DNA of 64,000 nucleotides from Candidatus Kuenenia hertensis (GCA_021646465.1 SOET01000008.1:40701-104700), one strand, 5' to 3'; numbered from the stretch's first letter, positions 44,670 to 54,065 are shown. The notes: a model not told the origin generated them from the letters alone. Numbers and translations are program-made.

Positions 44670-44849
44670 AAAATTTGTATCTATTCAGCGTAATTCATAA
44701 CATACCCCGAAATCCCCTTTGTAGAGACAGGTTTTAAACCTGTCTCTACTTACATGTTTTTATGAAACGTATGCAGTTGATCCCCTCTAAAAAGAGGGGA
44801 TGGCAGAGTAAGCTGACGGGGTGTAGAGCACACGCTGAAGAGAAAATTT
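44670..44849. mobile_element. MITE-like element, family A (copy 2)
   Basis: The left end TTTGTATCTATTCAGCGT equals that of 17031; the right end CACGCTGAAGAGAAAATTT is a decayed partner. Inside lie a gtagagacaggtttt hairpin and a cccctctaaaaagagggg stem also present, inverted, in copy 1. It starts about 10 bp upstream of the inositol synthase gene. Confidence 0.75.
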
Positions 44850-44880
44850 AAAAAACATTTTAAAATTACACGTATTTTCA

Positions 44881-45153
44881 TCAATTATTTACTTGCCCCA
44901 TTATGCAACTCTCGTGCAAAACAGGTATCTGCCTTTCTTTTGCCTCTCTTAAAATACTATTAATTTGAGCAGAGTAACCGGCTTCTTTCCCTAATATGAT
45001 AAAATCAACAAACGGAACAAAAGCAATTGCAGTAGGATCAATATCCCTTTTTTCTCTGGCGCTGCAAAAATGGATATTTGTAATCCCGTAATCCTCGAGG
45101 GGTTTCACCATACCGGCAAAACCCTCCGCATTACTAATTACCATCGCAGACAT
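44881..45153 (-). CDS. small protein of unknown function (90 aa)
   Basis: The start at 45153 is set by AAAGGAGG seven bases before it; an in-frame ATG at 45171 overlaps that site. The product (MSAMVISNAEGFAGMVKPLE, then YGITNIHFCSAREKRD and FVDFIILGKEAGY) has alternating strands and helices like a small Rossmann-type fold. No family is recognised. It lies alone between two repeat-bearing gaps. Confidence 0.6.
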   Translation of the reverse strand: MSAMVISNAEGFAGMVKPLEDYGITNIHFCSAREKRDIDPTAIAFVPFVDFIILGKEAGYSAQINSILREAKERQIPVLHESCIMGQVNN

Positions 45154-45251
45154 TTTCCATCCTCCTTTCATCTTTTATATTGTTATACTCATCAGGCTCT
45201 CAATTTGTGTTTTACAAACAATGTTGTACAAGTTCAACACGGACAAACGTA

Positions 45252-45273
45252 GAGACGCATGGCCATGCGTCTC
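45252..45273. repeat. REP-like palindrome GAGACGCATGGCCATGCGTC(TC)
   Basis: A 22-bp perfect palindrome closely matching those at 30711-30732 and 31050-31071 (central GGCC in place of TGCA). Located in the 206-bp gap after the di-haem protein gene's upstream neighbour. Confidence 0.7.
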
Positions 45274-45359
45274 TACAACCCCATACCATCCTGTTATCAA
45301 TTAAAAGTTCACACATTATAAGCATCCTGAGTATAACCCATCTAACAAATCATTAATCA

Positions 45360-46346
45360 TTACTCACTTCCGCTGCCACTACCGCTACCACTACCACTAC
45401 CGCTGCCCTCAGCCTCAGGGCATACCCCTGCATCACTGGTATCTGCCTCGCTCGGATCTTCACCATTCGGGCCTTTCGCTCCATCTTCTATCCATCGTTC
45501 AATCTTCTGGATTTCATATTCGGTAAAATATGGTCCTCCGAACGGCATTCTATGGTCATCTTCCGGGTCTTCTTCCGTCGCCTGACCCCGCAACCGTTTT
45601 AAGAGCAAACTATTTGACGGATTATCCACATCCACAAGTTCCTCGTGCTCTATTCCGTCTGCACCGGATATTATCCCTTCCCAGCTGGTTAAATCCATAC
45701 ATGCCACAGATGATGTGCGTTCTTTGGAGGTTGCATCATTATTATTATAGTGGCAAGTAATGCAGGGAGTACTGCCGTTTACCGATTCCGTTAAGAGAGG
45801 GAGTACATCACGATCAAAATCAGGAGTTGGGGTATCATCAACTGCCCCCTGTTCTATCCATTTGCGGATTTTATTGATCTTATTTTTCTTAAAAAACGGC
45901 CCTCCATACGGCATACGGGATTCATCTCCCTTACCTTCCAGCACTATAATAAGCTCGCTTTCATCGGGATTTTCAATGTCAATAATCGGTTCTATCCCTC
46001 CATCGGCGCCTGCCATAATATCTTTATATGAACCCAGGTTGAATTCATGGTATGCATTTTCAGGAATACCATCGCTTTCCATCGAAAGACTGGAAAAATG
46101 ACATTTAACGCATACAATCGACTCCTCGCCTCCTCTTTTCTGAGGTTCTACAAAAAGCGGCAAAATATCATTGGTAAAACTTATTGTTTTGTTTTTTTTC
46201 CCTGACTTATATTTTACCTCTGATTTCGCATGCTCATATTGAGAATGTTCGCTTGCATTCCCCAGCCGGTAATACGCAGTCACAGAAAAACCAACTGTTA
46301 CCGCCGCAAAAAAAAGAAATAAATACGTCCTTCTCCGGTTAAACAT
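45360..46346 (-). CDS. secreted di-haem cytochrome c-like protein with Gly-Ser tail
   Basis: A 328-aa exported protein. I start at the ATG at 46346, which has AAAGGAGGTG before it. A signal anchor (YLFLFFAAVTVGFSV) leads two homologous haem domains. The first has CVKCHF and ESRMPYGGPFFKKNKINKI, the second CITCHY and DHRMPFGGPYFTEYEIQKIE; each pairs a CXXCH with a distal Met (RMP), as in planctomycete cytochrome c modules. The C terminus is an SG-repeat tail (GSGSGSGSGSGSGSE). It follows the CnaB-like gene by 37 bp and shares its operon, downstream of Fur-like box 2. An extracytoplasmic electron-transfer role is inferred. Confidence 0.82.
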   Translation of the reverse strand: MFNRRRTYLFLFFAAVTVGFSVTAYYRLGNASEHSQYEHAKSEVKYKSGKKNKTISFTNDILPLFVEPQKRGGEESIVCVKCHFSSLSMESDGIPENAYHEFNLGSYKDIMAGADGGIEPIIDIENPDESELIIVLEGKGDESRMPYGGPFFKKNKINKIRKWIEQGAVDDTPTPDFDRDVLPLLTESVNGSTPCITCHYNNNDATSKERTSSVACMDLTSWEGIISGADGIEHEELVDVDNPSNSLLLKRLRGQATEEDPEDDHRMPFGGPYFTEYEIQKIERWIEDGAKGPNGEDPSEADTSDAGVCPEAEGSGSGSGSGSGSGSE

Positions 46347-46383
46347 CACACCTCCTTTCATCAACACCTGATAAATTAAACTT

Positions 46384-47820
46384 TTACAACAATTCGTTTT
46401 CATAATTCTCAATGATTGCGGTGATTACCTCCCTGGCAGACGCTGCAGACACCGTATCAAGTTCATCACTGACTGCCCTTAGTTCGTTAAGGGCTTCTTC
46501 CATATCATCCGAAAAATCATCTCCCAATCTCAATTCTAAATCTTCTAAAAATACTCCTGAATAAAGATGTGCTTCCTCCGCAACAATCATGGCGTCTTTA
46601 CGATCACCTTCGCTTATATTGGATTCAGAAGCATCCAACTCGCCTTCTACCCGACCAATAAAACCCCTGCTCATTTCACTTACAATGGTATCGGCGTCTA
46701 CCTCTGACACATCACCGGTCAGTTGGCTTTTTATCGTCTCATTTCCGGAGGGATTGTCGCGGGAAACATATTCTTCAATAATCTTATAATACACTTCTCC
46801 TTCTTTCTGATATTCCAATGCTTTTTCAAGGTTTGTATCGCGATTATTGATAATACTCTCCACTTCCCTCAATACTGCAATATAGAAAGACCTGATAAGG
46901 GAAAGGCGGATAACCTGCCTTTGGACTCCGACTGTAATTTCATCCTCTTCTAAATCTTTTTTCTTCAATGCATCTTTCCCCCGTATAAACGCAACCGTAA
47001 TCATGTCCTCAAGATTCGGGTTGCTCCCGGTTTCTATGGACAGGCGGTCTTCTGTCAGCACCTTATTCTCCCGGTCTGCCGTACCATATAATGCCTGATA
47101 TGCTGAATATGCTTCATCCCACAACGTTTCCAGGTACGAGGTACTTTCCTCATCATAATCATTATTAACCTCAGTAATTCTGTCATAGATAGCCAGATAA
47201 AATACCCGTTGCAGCGTTTTATCGATTACCTGTCCTGCCAGTTTGGGATCAATATTGTTCTCAATATCATCCATTGCAGAAAGCAGATCTTCATCCATGG
47301 ATAAGCTATATTCAGTATCTAACTGTTGCGTTAAATCCTGCAAATATTCTTCATATAAAGAAACAATCTCATCTATATTGATGGGATCCTCTTTCCTTAA
47401 TGTCCCGATTTCCTGAAAAGCCGATACGGCACTATCCATTGATTCCGTATCGTTTGTCGTATCATATTCGTCAAAATCGAGAGTAAAATCGCTTTCAGCA
47501 TCATCGGTATTCTTCTCTATCTTCAGCGTTTCTTTCTCGCTTTTATATCCAACGGACGTAACCTTTACCCTGTATTTCCCCTTTTTCAGGTCGTCAAATT
47601 CATAAAAACCATCTGAGTCCGTAGTTGCTTTTTGCTTTTTTTTAGGCCCCTTTCTCCCCTTAATAGTTACTACAGCGTCCTCTATCCCGTCTCCATTTTC
47701 ATCTGTTATCATACCGGTAAGAGTTGCGGCAATGACAACCGAATGATCCTGGTGCAATGCCTGTACGCCATACAAAATTCCCACAAAACCAAACGATATC
47801 ACTATTTTTTTAAATAACAT
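46384..47820 (-). CDS. secreted protein with carboxypeptidase-regulatory/CnaB-like domain
   Basis: The 478-aa product starts with a signal peptide (about 1-32), then a beta-sandwich repeat typical of carboxypeptidase regulatory-like domains (GMITDENGDGIEDAVVTIKG, DSDGFYEFDDLKKGKYRVKV). The remaining 340 residues are acidic and helical (SLYEEYLQDLTQQLDTEY and so on) and match no family that I recognise. Probably a surface or periplasmic matrix protein. Fur-like box 2 lies just before the AAAGGGGTG site. It is transcribed with the di-haem gene. Confidence 0.72.
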   Translation of the reverse strand: MLFKKIVISFGFVGILYGVQALHQDHSVVIAATLTGMITDENGDGIEDAVVTIKGRKGPKKKQKATTDSDGFYEFDDLKKGKYRVKVTSVGYKSEKETLKIEKNTDDAESDFTLDFDEYDTTNDTESMDSAVSAFQEIGTLRKEDPINIDEIVSLYEEYLQDLTQQLDTEYSLSMDEDLLSAMDDIENNIDPKLAGQVIDKTLQRVFYLAIYDRITEVNNDYDEESTSYLETLWDEAYSAYQALYGTADRENKVLTEDRLSIETGSNPNLEDMITVAFIRGKDALKKKDLEEDEITVGVQRQVIRLSLIRSFYIAVLREVESIINNRDTNLEKALEYQKEGEVYYKIIEEYVSRDNPSGNETIKSQLTGDVSEVDADTIVSEMSRGFIGRVEGELDASESNISEGDRKDAMIVAEEAHLYSGVFLEDLELRLGDDFSDDMEEALNELRAVSDELDTVSAASAREVITAIIENYENELL

Positions 47821-47840
47821 CTAAACACCCCTTTTAAATC

Positions 47841-47853
47841 GAGACTCATTCTC
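47841..47853. promoter_or_regulatory. Fur-like box 2
   Basis: GAGACTCATTCTC (inside tcGAGACTCATTCTCattta) lies 20 bp before the ATG of the CnaB-like gene. It is the same core as boxes 1 and 3. Confidence 0.5.
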
Positions 47854-47960
47854 ATTTATCGAAAAAATTTTTTTTACGCTCTTTTCATTTTCATTTTAAT
47901 AACACGTTAACGATTAGCTTAAAATGTTCAGTAAAAAAATTTCTTTACTATTAAACTGTA

Positions 47961-48449
47961 TTATGCACCGCTACCAGAGCCGCTTCCACTACCACTGCCA
48001 GAGCCGCCGCTCCCACTGCCACTACCGGAGCCGCCTCCGCTTCCACTTCCACTACCGGAGCCACTTCCACTGCCACTACCGCCCCCATTCTCTTTTGCTT
48101 TTATTTTTATATCAACAACCGCATCTTCTCCGTCATCAAGCTTAACGCTTTTCTTTTTCTTTGAATACCCTGACTTATTAACGGTCAATTTATATTTTCC
48201 CGCCTCTAAACCGGAAAATTCAAATTGACCGCTTGACCCTGTAGTTCCTTTATCTTTGAATTTTGATTTCTTGTTTTTCACCTTTACATTTGCACCGCTT
48301 ACCGGTTCATTTTGTTTGTCAGTTACCGTACCAGATATACTTGCATTGCCTCCATTATGATCTTCACCATGCGCCTTTACCTCACTGAGCGAAGTTATCG
48401 CTCCCATTGCTAACACAAGGCACAACGACAAATACAACGACTTTACCAT
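47961..48449 (-). CDS. secreted carboxypeptidase-regulatory-like protein with long Gly-Ser tail
   Basis: The 162-aa protein has a signal peptide (1-26, LVLAMGAITSLSEVKA), one carboxypeptidase regulatory-like beta-sandwich (GTVTDKQNEPVSGANVKVKN, FEFSGLEAGKYKLTVNKSGY) and a C-terminal 40-residue stretch of Gly and Ser only. The DNA of the tail is a degenerate actaccggagcc-type repeat. A GGAAGGAGGG site precedes the ATG. The tail resembles that of the di-haem protein at 45360 and may be a glycosylation or matrix-interaction region. Confidence 0.75.
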   Translation of the reverse strand: MVKSLYLSLCLVLAMGAITSLSEVKAHGEDHNGGNASISGTVTDKQNEPVSGANVKVKNKKSKFKDKGTTGSSGQFEFSGLEAGKYKLTVNKSGYSKKKKSVKLDDGEDAVVDIKIKAKENGGGSGSGSGSGSGSGSGGGSGSGSGSGGSGSGSGSGSGSGA

Positions 48450-48588
48450 TTTTCCACCCTCCTTCCTGAATGAAACTTTCGGCTACTTTGATTCCTCGAC
48501 TTCGCTCGGAATGACGTCATACAGAGCACATTCACTGCCTTCAGTATAAACTCCGTCGAAGCATTAAAACTTTTTGTTAAACAATTTC

Positions 48589-50259
48589 TTATCTCATTTC
48601 ATCAAACTTTACTAATGGCATCCCCTCCTGTTCACTGATAAAAACCCGTTTCTCTGAAAAATCACTCTTTTCCGGTTGCTTTTTTGCCGGTGCCTTCCTT
48701 TCAAAACGATACAATGCAAGCCAGTTATAATCCGCAACTCCATAAGGATCCCGTTTAAAAACCGCAACTTTTTTAAGCCGGTCTGTATACTTGTGTCTTC
48801 CAAACAGTTTTGACGATACAAGGATATTTTCCGGTTTCTTTTTTAACTTTCGCAAATCATTTCTTACCCCCTTCATATGAGATACAAAATAGACATAACT
48901 ATTTCTCCTGCTACACCATTCCGGCGCATAATACTGAAACAAACGCCAGTCATTCAGGCAATAGAATTTGGTATCTTCTTTTTGAAAATTCTCTGTTATA
49001 TAACGTATTTGAGCAACAGACGGAGGTATTTCATCTCTGTTTATCGATACAATCCTTACAGAATCAACTGCATGGGATACAACAAATCCTCCCACCATGA
49101 GAGAAAAGCACAATGCCCCATACTTTCTGTTTTTCAAATGAAGCGCATAAAAATAAAAGAGCCCTGCACTGATTACCATTGCCACAAAGGGGACAAGCAC
49201 CATAATTTGTCGTATTGCATCCTGGATAAAAATAACCCACAAACAGTAGAAAAGAAAAAGAACCGACAAAAACCTTATTTTTTGGGACCATTGCACCTTT
49301 TTAAGAAAATATACCAATGAAACAACCACAATAATTGTAGGAACTACCCTCAAAAGAAATGCATCTTGCCACCACAAACCCATACAATGCGCAATGAACC
49401 GGTAAGCAATATCATACGCCCTTTCAAAATAATTGTCCGTAGTGACAATAGAGTTCCCTTCTCTGTAAAAATGATAATCTGCATGCCTCAAAAACTTTTT
49501 GAAAAACTTACCCGGTGTAAAACGTACAACCAAGTATACAAACCACGAAGAGATGCCAAGAACAATACCGGAAAGTCCCCATGCAATAATCCTGCGAAGT
49601 GATATCTTTTTTCTTAATTGAAAAGCCACATAAAACATCACGGGAATCAATGCGAGATACGTAACCCTTACACCAAGACCCAAACCCAACAGAATCCCGC
49701 CTATAGCCAGATACCTCAAAGATTTTTTTTCATCTTTTTGACGATGTTGTTCCTCAATATTTTCTGTAAAAGATATATATTCTAACGCAAGGTAAAAAAA
49801 CAAAACCGAAGTGATGACAAAAAATAAACCAAAGGCATCCGAGAGGGGTTTTTCCGCCTGCAGCCATATTTGAGGATTTACTATATATAAAATGGCGGAA
49901 ACCATTGCCACATTTTTAGAAAATATGCGTTTTGCCAATTCATAAAGAGGAAATACCGCTATACTGCTGAACAAGACCCCTGAAAAAATCAACGCCTTGA
50001 TATCTGAACCAATAATCTTATACCATATCCAGCTAAAAAACATGTACACAGGGTAGCCGGGGAAATGCGGCTGGTCATGCAAAATATTATATTCTTTTGA
50101 CAAACCAAATGCAAAGTTAACACTGTCCCATTCATCAATATATCTGCCGAAGAACAATAATCTCGTTACCAGACATACTGCCACGGCACACAGGGGGAAT
50201 ATGTACTTTCTTATGAAATGTTCATTTTTTTGAACCGTCGTAATACCTTGCCCTATCAT
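48589..50259 (-). CDS. GT39/PMT-type membrane glycosyltransferase
   Basis: The 556-aa protein has about 10-12 membrane spans. The first periplasmic loop bears YIDEWDSVNFAFGLSKEYN with the DE/DxxxN acidic pattern and HDQPHFPGYPVY, the Pro-His signature of lipid-phosphosugar-dependent glycosyltransferases (PF13231/PMT_2). Such enzymes use polyprenyl-phosphate sugars at the outer face of the membrane to modify proteins or glycolipids. It follows an FAD oxidoreductase gene by 16 bp, so they form an operon. Protein O-glycosylation of the Ser-rich tails next door is a possible, untested link. Confidence 0.82.
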   Translation of the reverse strand: MIGQGITTVQKNEHFIRKYIFPLCAVAVCLVTRLLFFGRYIDEWDSVNFAFGLSKEYNILHDQPHFPGYPVYMFFSWIWYKIIGSDIKALIFSGVLFSSIAVFPLYELAKRIFSKNVAMVSAILYIVNPQIWLQAEKPLSDAFGLFFVITSVLFFYLALEYISFTENIEEQHRQKDEKKSLRYLAIGGILLGLGLGVRVTYLALIPVMFYVAFQLRKKISLRRIIAWGLSGIVLGISSWFVYLVVRFTPGKFFKKFLRHADYHFYREGNSIVTTDNYFERAYDIAYRFIAHCMGLWWQDAFLLRVVPTIIVVVSLVYFLKKVQWSQKIRFLSVLFLFYCLWVIFIQDAIRQIMVLVPFVAMVISAGLFYFYALHLKNRKYGALCFSLMVGGFVVSHAVDSVRIVSINRDEIPPSVAQIRYITENFQKEDTKFYCLNDWRLFQYYAPEWCSRRNSYVYFVSHMKGVRNDLRKLKKKPENILVSSKLFGRHKYTDRLKKVAVFKRDPYGVADYNWLALYRFERKAPAKKQPEKSDFSEKRVFISEQEGMPLVKFDEMR

Positions 50260-50275
50260 TCCATTACACTTTCTT

Positions 50276-51709
50276 TTAAGACGTCACAGAAGTTACTTCA
50301 ATCAATTCATTTTCAGAACGCATCTGATGAATAGAATCCCTCTTCGACATTTTGTCGAGCATGAGATGCTGCGCCGCAGCGATTCCCATCTCCATTGCGA
50401 TATCCATGAAAATATACCGGAAAGTCCCCTGCCTGCCGCACGTGATTATATTTTCATATTTTTCTAAAAAATCAAACAGTTTTTGCCGGTGTTCCACGTA
50501 ATCAAGGGTATAGACAGGATATCCATGTGTTACACTGGTAGTAAAAGAGTCTATGACTTTATCCCTTATATCAAGGCCAAGCGCCTTTAAATCCTTCAGG
50601 CATCTTTCCAGCAATTCCTCCTTCGGACAACTCCATGTTTCATCTCCTTCGTTGCATGGAATTTCAAGCATTACGGATGTTTTTCCCTCCGGGGCGCTGA
50701 ACGGGCTTCTCCGCTTCGGTTCCTGTATCCGCGTCATAATGTATTTCCCTTCTGATACATACATCCAGGTATTATCGCTTATATCAGGAAGATCTACCAA
50801 AATATTGAGGAAACGAACCGCACGAAATTTCAAAGATGATACGTGTTTCTCCATGTTTGCGGTCAACTGTTCCGGAAACGCTTTAATCAGATCAGTCAAT
50901 GATATGGTGGAAATCACTACATCACAATCAATACCTTTCTCAACGCCGTTTTCCAGATACCGCACACCGGTTACCGCAGTATTGTTAGGATTTATAATTA
51001 CCCCCTGCACCTCTGCATTTAAGACAATTTTACCTCCCATTTTTTCTATTTCGCTACCCATAATATCAAACATCTGCCCAATGCCTTTTTTAGGATAATA
51101 ATATCCCTTCGCATAGGTTCTCGGAGTACCTTTTTTAAGTTTCAGCAACCGAAAAAGAACATCTTTCAGATTCAACAACGAGATACGCTGTGACGCCCAA
51201 TCGGATGATATTTTCTTTGGTGAAATACCCCACAATTTTTCCGTATAAGGACCAAAAAATAAATTATACAGCGTACGCCCAAAACGGTGTACAATCCAAT
51301 CCTCAAACGACACGTCTTTCTTCCGAAACATTGTCCGTGAAAAAGCAGCGACAAGATACGAGAGAAATGCCTTTGTATTTGTCCACATGTCCATTTTTAA
51401 GAAAATATCCTTTGCGGAAAGAGGATAATCAAAGACTTTCCCCTTTAACAAAATCACACTTTTCCTCGATGATGTTAAAAGTTCACTGCCCATCATTTTT
51501 CGGACATCTTCTACCAGTTCCCTGTTTTTCGAAATAAAACGATGCCCGCCAAGATCAAACCGGTATCCCTTGAATTCATTAGTAATGCACAATCCGCCAA
51601 CCCTCGATTCTTTCTCCAGTACAGTAACAGCATATCCATGTTTGGATAATTCCCAGGCGGCAGACAACCCGCATGCACCTCCACCCAAAATAATCACATT
51701 TCCCTTCAT
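50276..51709 (-). CDS. FAD-dependent oxidoreductase of the amine oxidase / UDP-galactopyranose mutase-like group
   Basis: The 477-aa enzyme starts with the dinucleotide fold VIILGGGACGLSAAWELSKHG, a second FAD contact EKESRVGGLCITNEF and the motif DLGGHRFISKN, typical of protoporphyrinogen-oxidase-like and UDP-sugar mutase-like proteins in glycan loci. FGPYTEKLWG and GRQGTFRYIFMDIAMEMG fit the same group. Substrate unknown: polyprenyl, carotenoid and sugar substrates are all known in the superfamily. The operon link to a lipid-phosphosugar glycosyltransferase favours a lipid carrier or sugar. GGAG precedes the ATG. Confidence 0.8.
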   Translation of the reverse strand: MKGNVIILGGGACGLSAAWELSKHGYAVTVLEKESRVGGLCITNEFKGYRFDLGGHRFISKNRELVEDVRKMMGSELLTSSRKSVILLKGKVFDYPLSAKDIFLKMDMWTNTKAFLSYLVAAFSRTMFRKKDVSFEDWIVHRFGRTLYNLFFGPYTEKLWGISPKKISSDWASQRISLLNLKDVLFRLLKLKKGTPRTYAKGYYYPKKGIGQMFDIMGSEIEKMGGKIVLNAEVQGVIINPNNTAVTGVRYLENGVEKGIDCDVVISTISLTDLIKAFPEQLTANMEKHVSSLKFRAVRFLNILVDLPDISDNTWMYVSEGKYIMTRIQEPKRRSPFSAPEGKTSVMLEIPCNEGDETWSCPKEELLERCLKDLKALGLDIRDKVIDSFTTSVTHGYPVYTLDYVEHRQKLFDFLEKYENIITCGRQGTFRYIFMDIAMEMGIAAAQHLMLDKMSKRDSIHQMRSENELIEVTSVTS

Positions 51710-51835
51710 AAATCTTTACTCCTTAATTTAAAAACCACCGATTTATCCTTACTTTTTGCAGAAAGAATAAATGTTACATAAATAAAACTGCATTCATCGG
51801 CGACTTATATAAATTTAAATTCCGTGATACTTTTA

Positions 51836-53311
51836 TTAAAAATACGTTGCAACAGAAAATAAGAATGCGTTATTTGCTTCATCAGGCATATCTTTATTTT
51901 CCATATTGATTTGATAATCAAGCTTAAATACCGTATCCTCCGTGTATCGGTAATTCAAACCCGGCGTAATCCTCGACCTTAACCAATGGACTTTTTCAAA
52001 ATCATCGTCTCTGCCCGCCGTCTGCACCTGATCCCACCGTAAAGCAGCGGTGAATGTAGAATTTTCACTAAACAGTTGCGGAGATATGCTCTTCAGGAAA
52101 GAAGGCATAAAGTGGTAACGGGCCTCAAAATAATACCCCCACATATCGTCAGTAATACCCGAATCCTTTGCAAAATCATCCGTCTCGATAAATGCATACG
52201 CACCTTCACCAAGGAACTCAAACGCCCCTCTTTGATAAATAAAATCAAGAGCGGATATCGTTAACTGATTGTCATTATTTTCATCGTACCTGCTGGTATA
52301 CGCAGACGCCCCGAAATCAAGCCCGATAAACGGACTATAAGAGACGCGTCCAACAACTGCAGGGCTCTTATTATAATTGTCATCAAAGTAGCCGCCTTTT
52401 GCGCCTCTCAATCCGTTCGATTCTCCGATACTTATACTGCCGTCTTCATCCAGCCCTTTGAATATACCATCGGTAACATAAATTTCATAATCGAGTTTAC
52501 TCAGTTCCGTCGGATATAACGTGCCAAAGAAACCCATTCCAAGGTCGGTAAGTGTTGTCGGGATAATCAATTGATTCACAAGGGGACGGTCAGTAAAATC
52601 CTGCAGAGGTGAATCATGGACCAGATTAAATTTACCCAAAGGAGTAAGGAGATATCCGCCCCTCCAGTTGATCCACTCGGTAACTAAAAAATCAATCGTA
52701 CCGAACTCAAGAATTACCTCACCGCTTCTGCCGCCGCCAACACCGCCGTATTCAAATTCAATTTCCGTTGCCAGTTTTACGCGGTCAGATATGTCTGAAT
52801 AGAGAAACGGTATAAACCTCTTTTGAGTAAACCCGTGTGCGGCGTCTTCGTCTTCAGGCGCTCTGAATTCGAAATCCATATATCCGCCAACATAAGTATT
52901 CCTGCCGTATCTTCTCAAAAAGGGTTTCGTGTATACCCCTCCAAACGAAGGGGCAAGCTCTTTTTCTACTAATTCAGAACTCTTTTTAGAAAGATATAAT
53001 TCCTTTTCGAGATCCTCACCTGCAGTGATTTGTCCACCCTTCGTACCTGTAGAAACCGCCGGAGCACTCTCTACCTTACTGCTTATCACATCTGCCTGCT
53101 CGGCCAACTGTTTTTTCAGGCCAGCAAGCTCTTCATCTTTCTGTATATCTCTTGACAATTGTTTTTTCAATAATTCTTTAATTTCCGCCAATTCATTTTC
53201 AAGCGCCTCCACCCTGTTATTTAGCATCTCCGTTTCGCCAGACTGAGCAAACGCCTGCGGAATAAAAAAGAACATACCTGCCAAAACAACAAATAAACAT
53301 ACACGTTTCAT
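51836..53311 (-). CDS. outer-membrane porin with N-terminal coiled coil
   Basis: I start at the ATG at 53311 (MKRVCLFVVLAGMFFFIP), a signal peptide preceded by GGGGGAT; an in-frame ATG at 53326 is less likely. A coiled coil follows (about 25-75, NNRVEALENELAEIKELLKK), as in OprP/DcaP-like trimeric porins and S-layer-linked planctomycete proteins. The rest is a beta-barrel pattern (GYMDFEFRAPED, VKLATEIEFEYGG) ending in the C-terminal Phe signal for barrel assembly (FSVATYF). Fur-like box 3 lies 27 bp upstream, so it may be iron-regulated. Substrate unknown. Confidence 0.85.
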   Translation of the reverse strand: MKRVCLFVVLAGMFFFIPQAFAQSGETEMLNNRVEALENELAEIKELLKKQLSRDIQKDEELAGLKKQLAEQADVISSKVESAPAVSTGTKGGQITAGEDLEKELYLSKKSSELVEKELAPSFGGVYTKPFLRRYGRNTYVGGYMDFEFRAPEDEDAAHGFTQKRFIPFLYSDISDRVKLATEIEFEYGGVGGGRSGEVILEFGTIDFLVTEWINWRGGYLLTPLGKFNLVHDSPLQDFTDRPLVNQLIIPTTLTDLGMGFFGTLYPTELSKLDYEIYVTDGIFKGLDEDGSISIGESNGLRGAKGGYFDDNYNKSPAVVGRVSYSPFIGLDFGASAYTSRYDENNDNQLTISALDFIYQRGAFEFLGEGAYAFIETDDFAKDSGITDDMWGYYFEARYHFMPSFLKSISPQLFSENSTFTAALRWDQVQTAGRDDDFEKVHWLRSRITPGLNYRYTEDTVFKLDYQINMENKDMPDEANNAFLFSVATYF

Positions 53312-53337
53312 AATTAAATCCCCCATAATATTTTAAC

Positions 53338-53352
53338 TGAGACTCATTCTCA
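53338..53352. promoter_or_regulatory. Fur-like box 3
   Basis: TGAGACTCATTCTCA, a 15-bp near-palindrome with 5-bp arms, sits 27 bp before the porin start. Best match of the four to a classic Fur site. Confidence 0.6.
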
Positions 53353-53510
53353 CTAAACGGTATTTTATAAAAAAAAACACCTTTGTCAATCATTTTTTTA
53401 CTTTGCCCATCTCCTATCTATCTTAAGACACAATTCACGCCCCCCATTCGCCCCCGTAACAAATAAATTTTCTTGTATAGTCAAACAAATCTGGTTTTAG
53501 AAACATAAAA

Positions 53511-53900
53511 ATGTTTAATAAGCACTTCTACTTCGCTCAGATGGCATTCACCCTGAACGCATTCGCAGAAGGAAGCCCCTTGCGGGTTCAGATTTGTAAT
53601 CTGAACCCAATGGTTTATCTGATTAATGGTGATTTATATACATTCCTGCCTGTCGCCTGTCTGCAACAGGCAAGGCAGACGGGTCTCGTGGCTAAATTGC
53701 CACGTATGGAAACGTGGGGCTCAGGCCACAGACCAATGCCATTAAGTTAAATGTTGTTTAATCAAAAACAACCCCCTTTATCCCCCATTTTTTAAGGGGG
53801 GTGCTTTTGCCGCCGGTTGTTTAACTTAATGACATTGGGTCACAGACCTGAACCCGCAAGGGAGGGGGGGAATTTTGCAAAAATTTGGGAATGCTCCCGA
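53511..53900. repeat. composite repeat block between porin and subtilase genes
   Basis: The divergent intergenic region contains the ggttcagatttgtaatctga module in inverse order relative to 30740 and 42597 (53580-53720), a family B element (53735-53836) and the gggggaattttgcaaaaatt module also found at 58720 and 31022. I see no gene. Confidence 0.7.
53735..53836. mobile_element. MITE-like element, family B (copy 3)
   Basis: AATGCCATTAAGTTAA and TTAACTTAATGACATT are the inner arms; the centre has acaacccccttta and aagggggg. Matches 15491 and 30855. Confidence 0.75.
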
Positions 53901-54013
53901 CAAAACTTTCTATCCATACAACCCCATTCGGATAGCTCCATTTTTGGGTATTGAAAACAACTATAATACGTGTAAATATGAATTTTAATGAAGTATGTCG
54001 TCTCCGAAATAAT

Positions 54014-54033
54014 ATCAGACTCATTCTTCTGAT
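54014..54033. promoter_or_regulatory. Fur-like box 4
   Basis: ATCAGACTCATTCTTCTGAT carries perfect ATCAGA/TCTGAT arms around the shared AGACTCATTCT core, 32 bp before the subtilase ATG on the plus strand. Confidence 0.5.
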
Positions 54034-54065
54034 TACCATAATCAATCTTAAAAAAAGGAAAAGAA

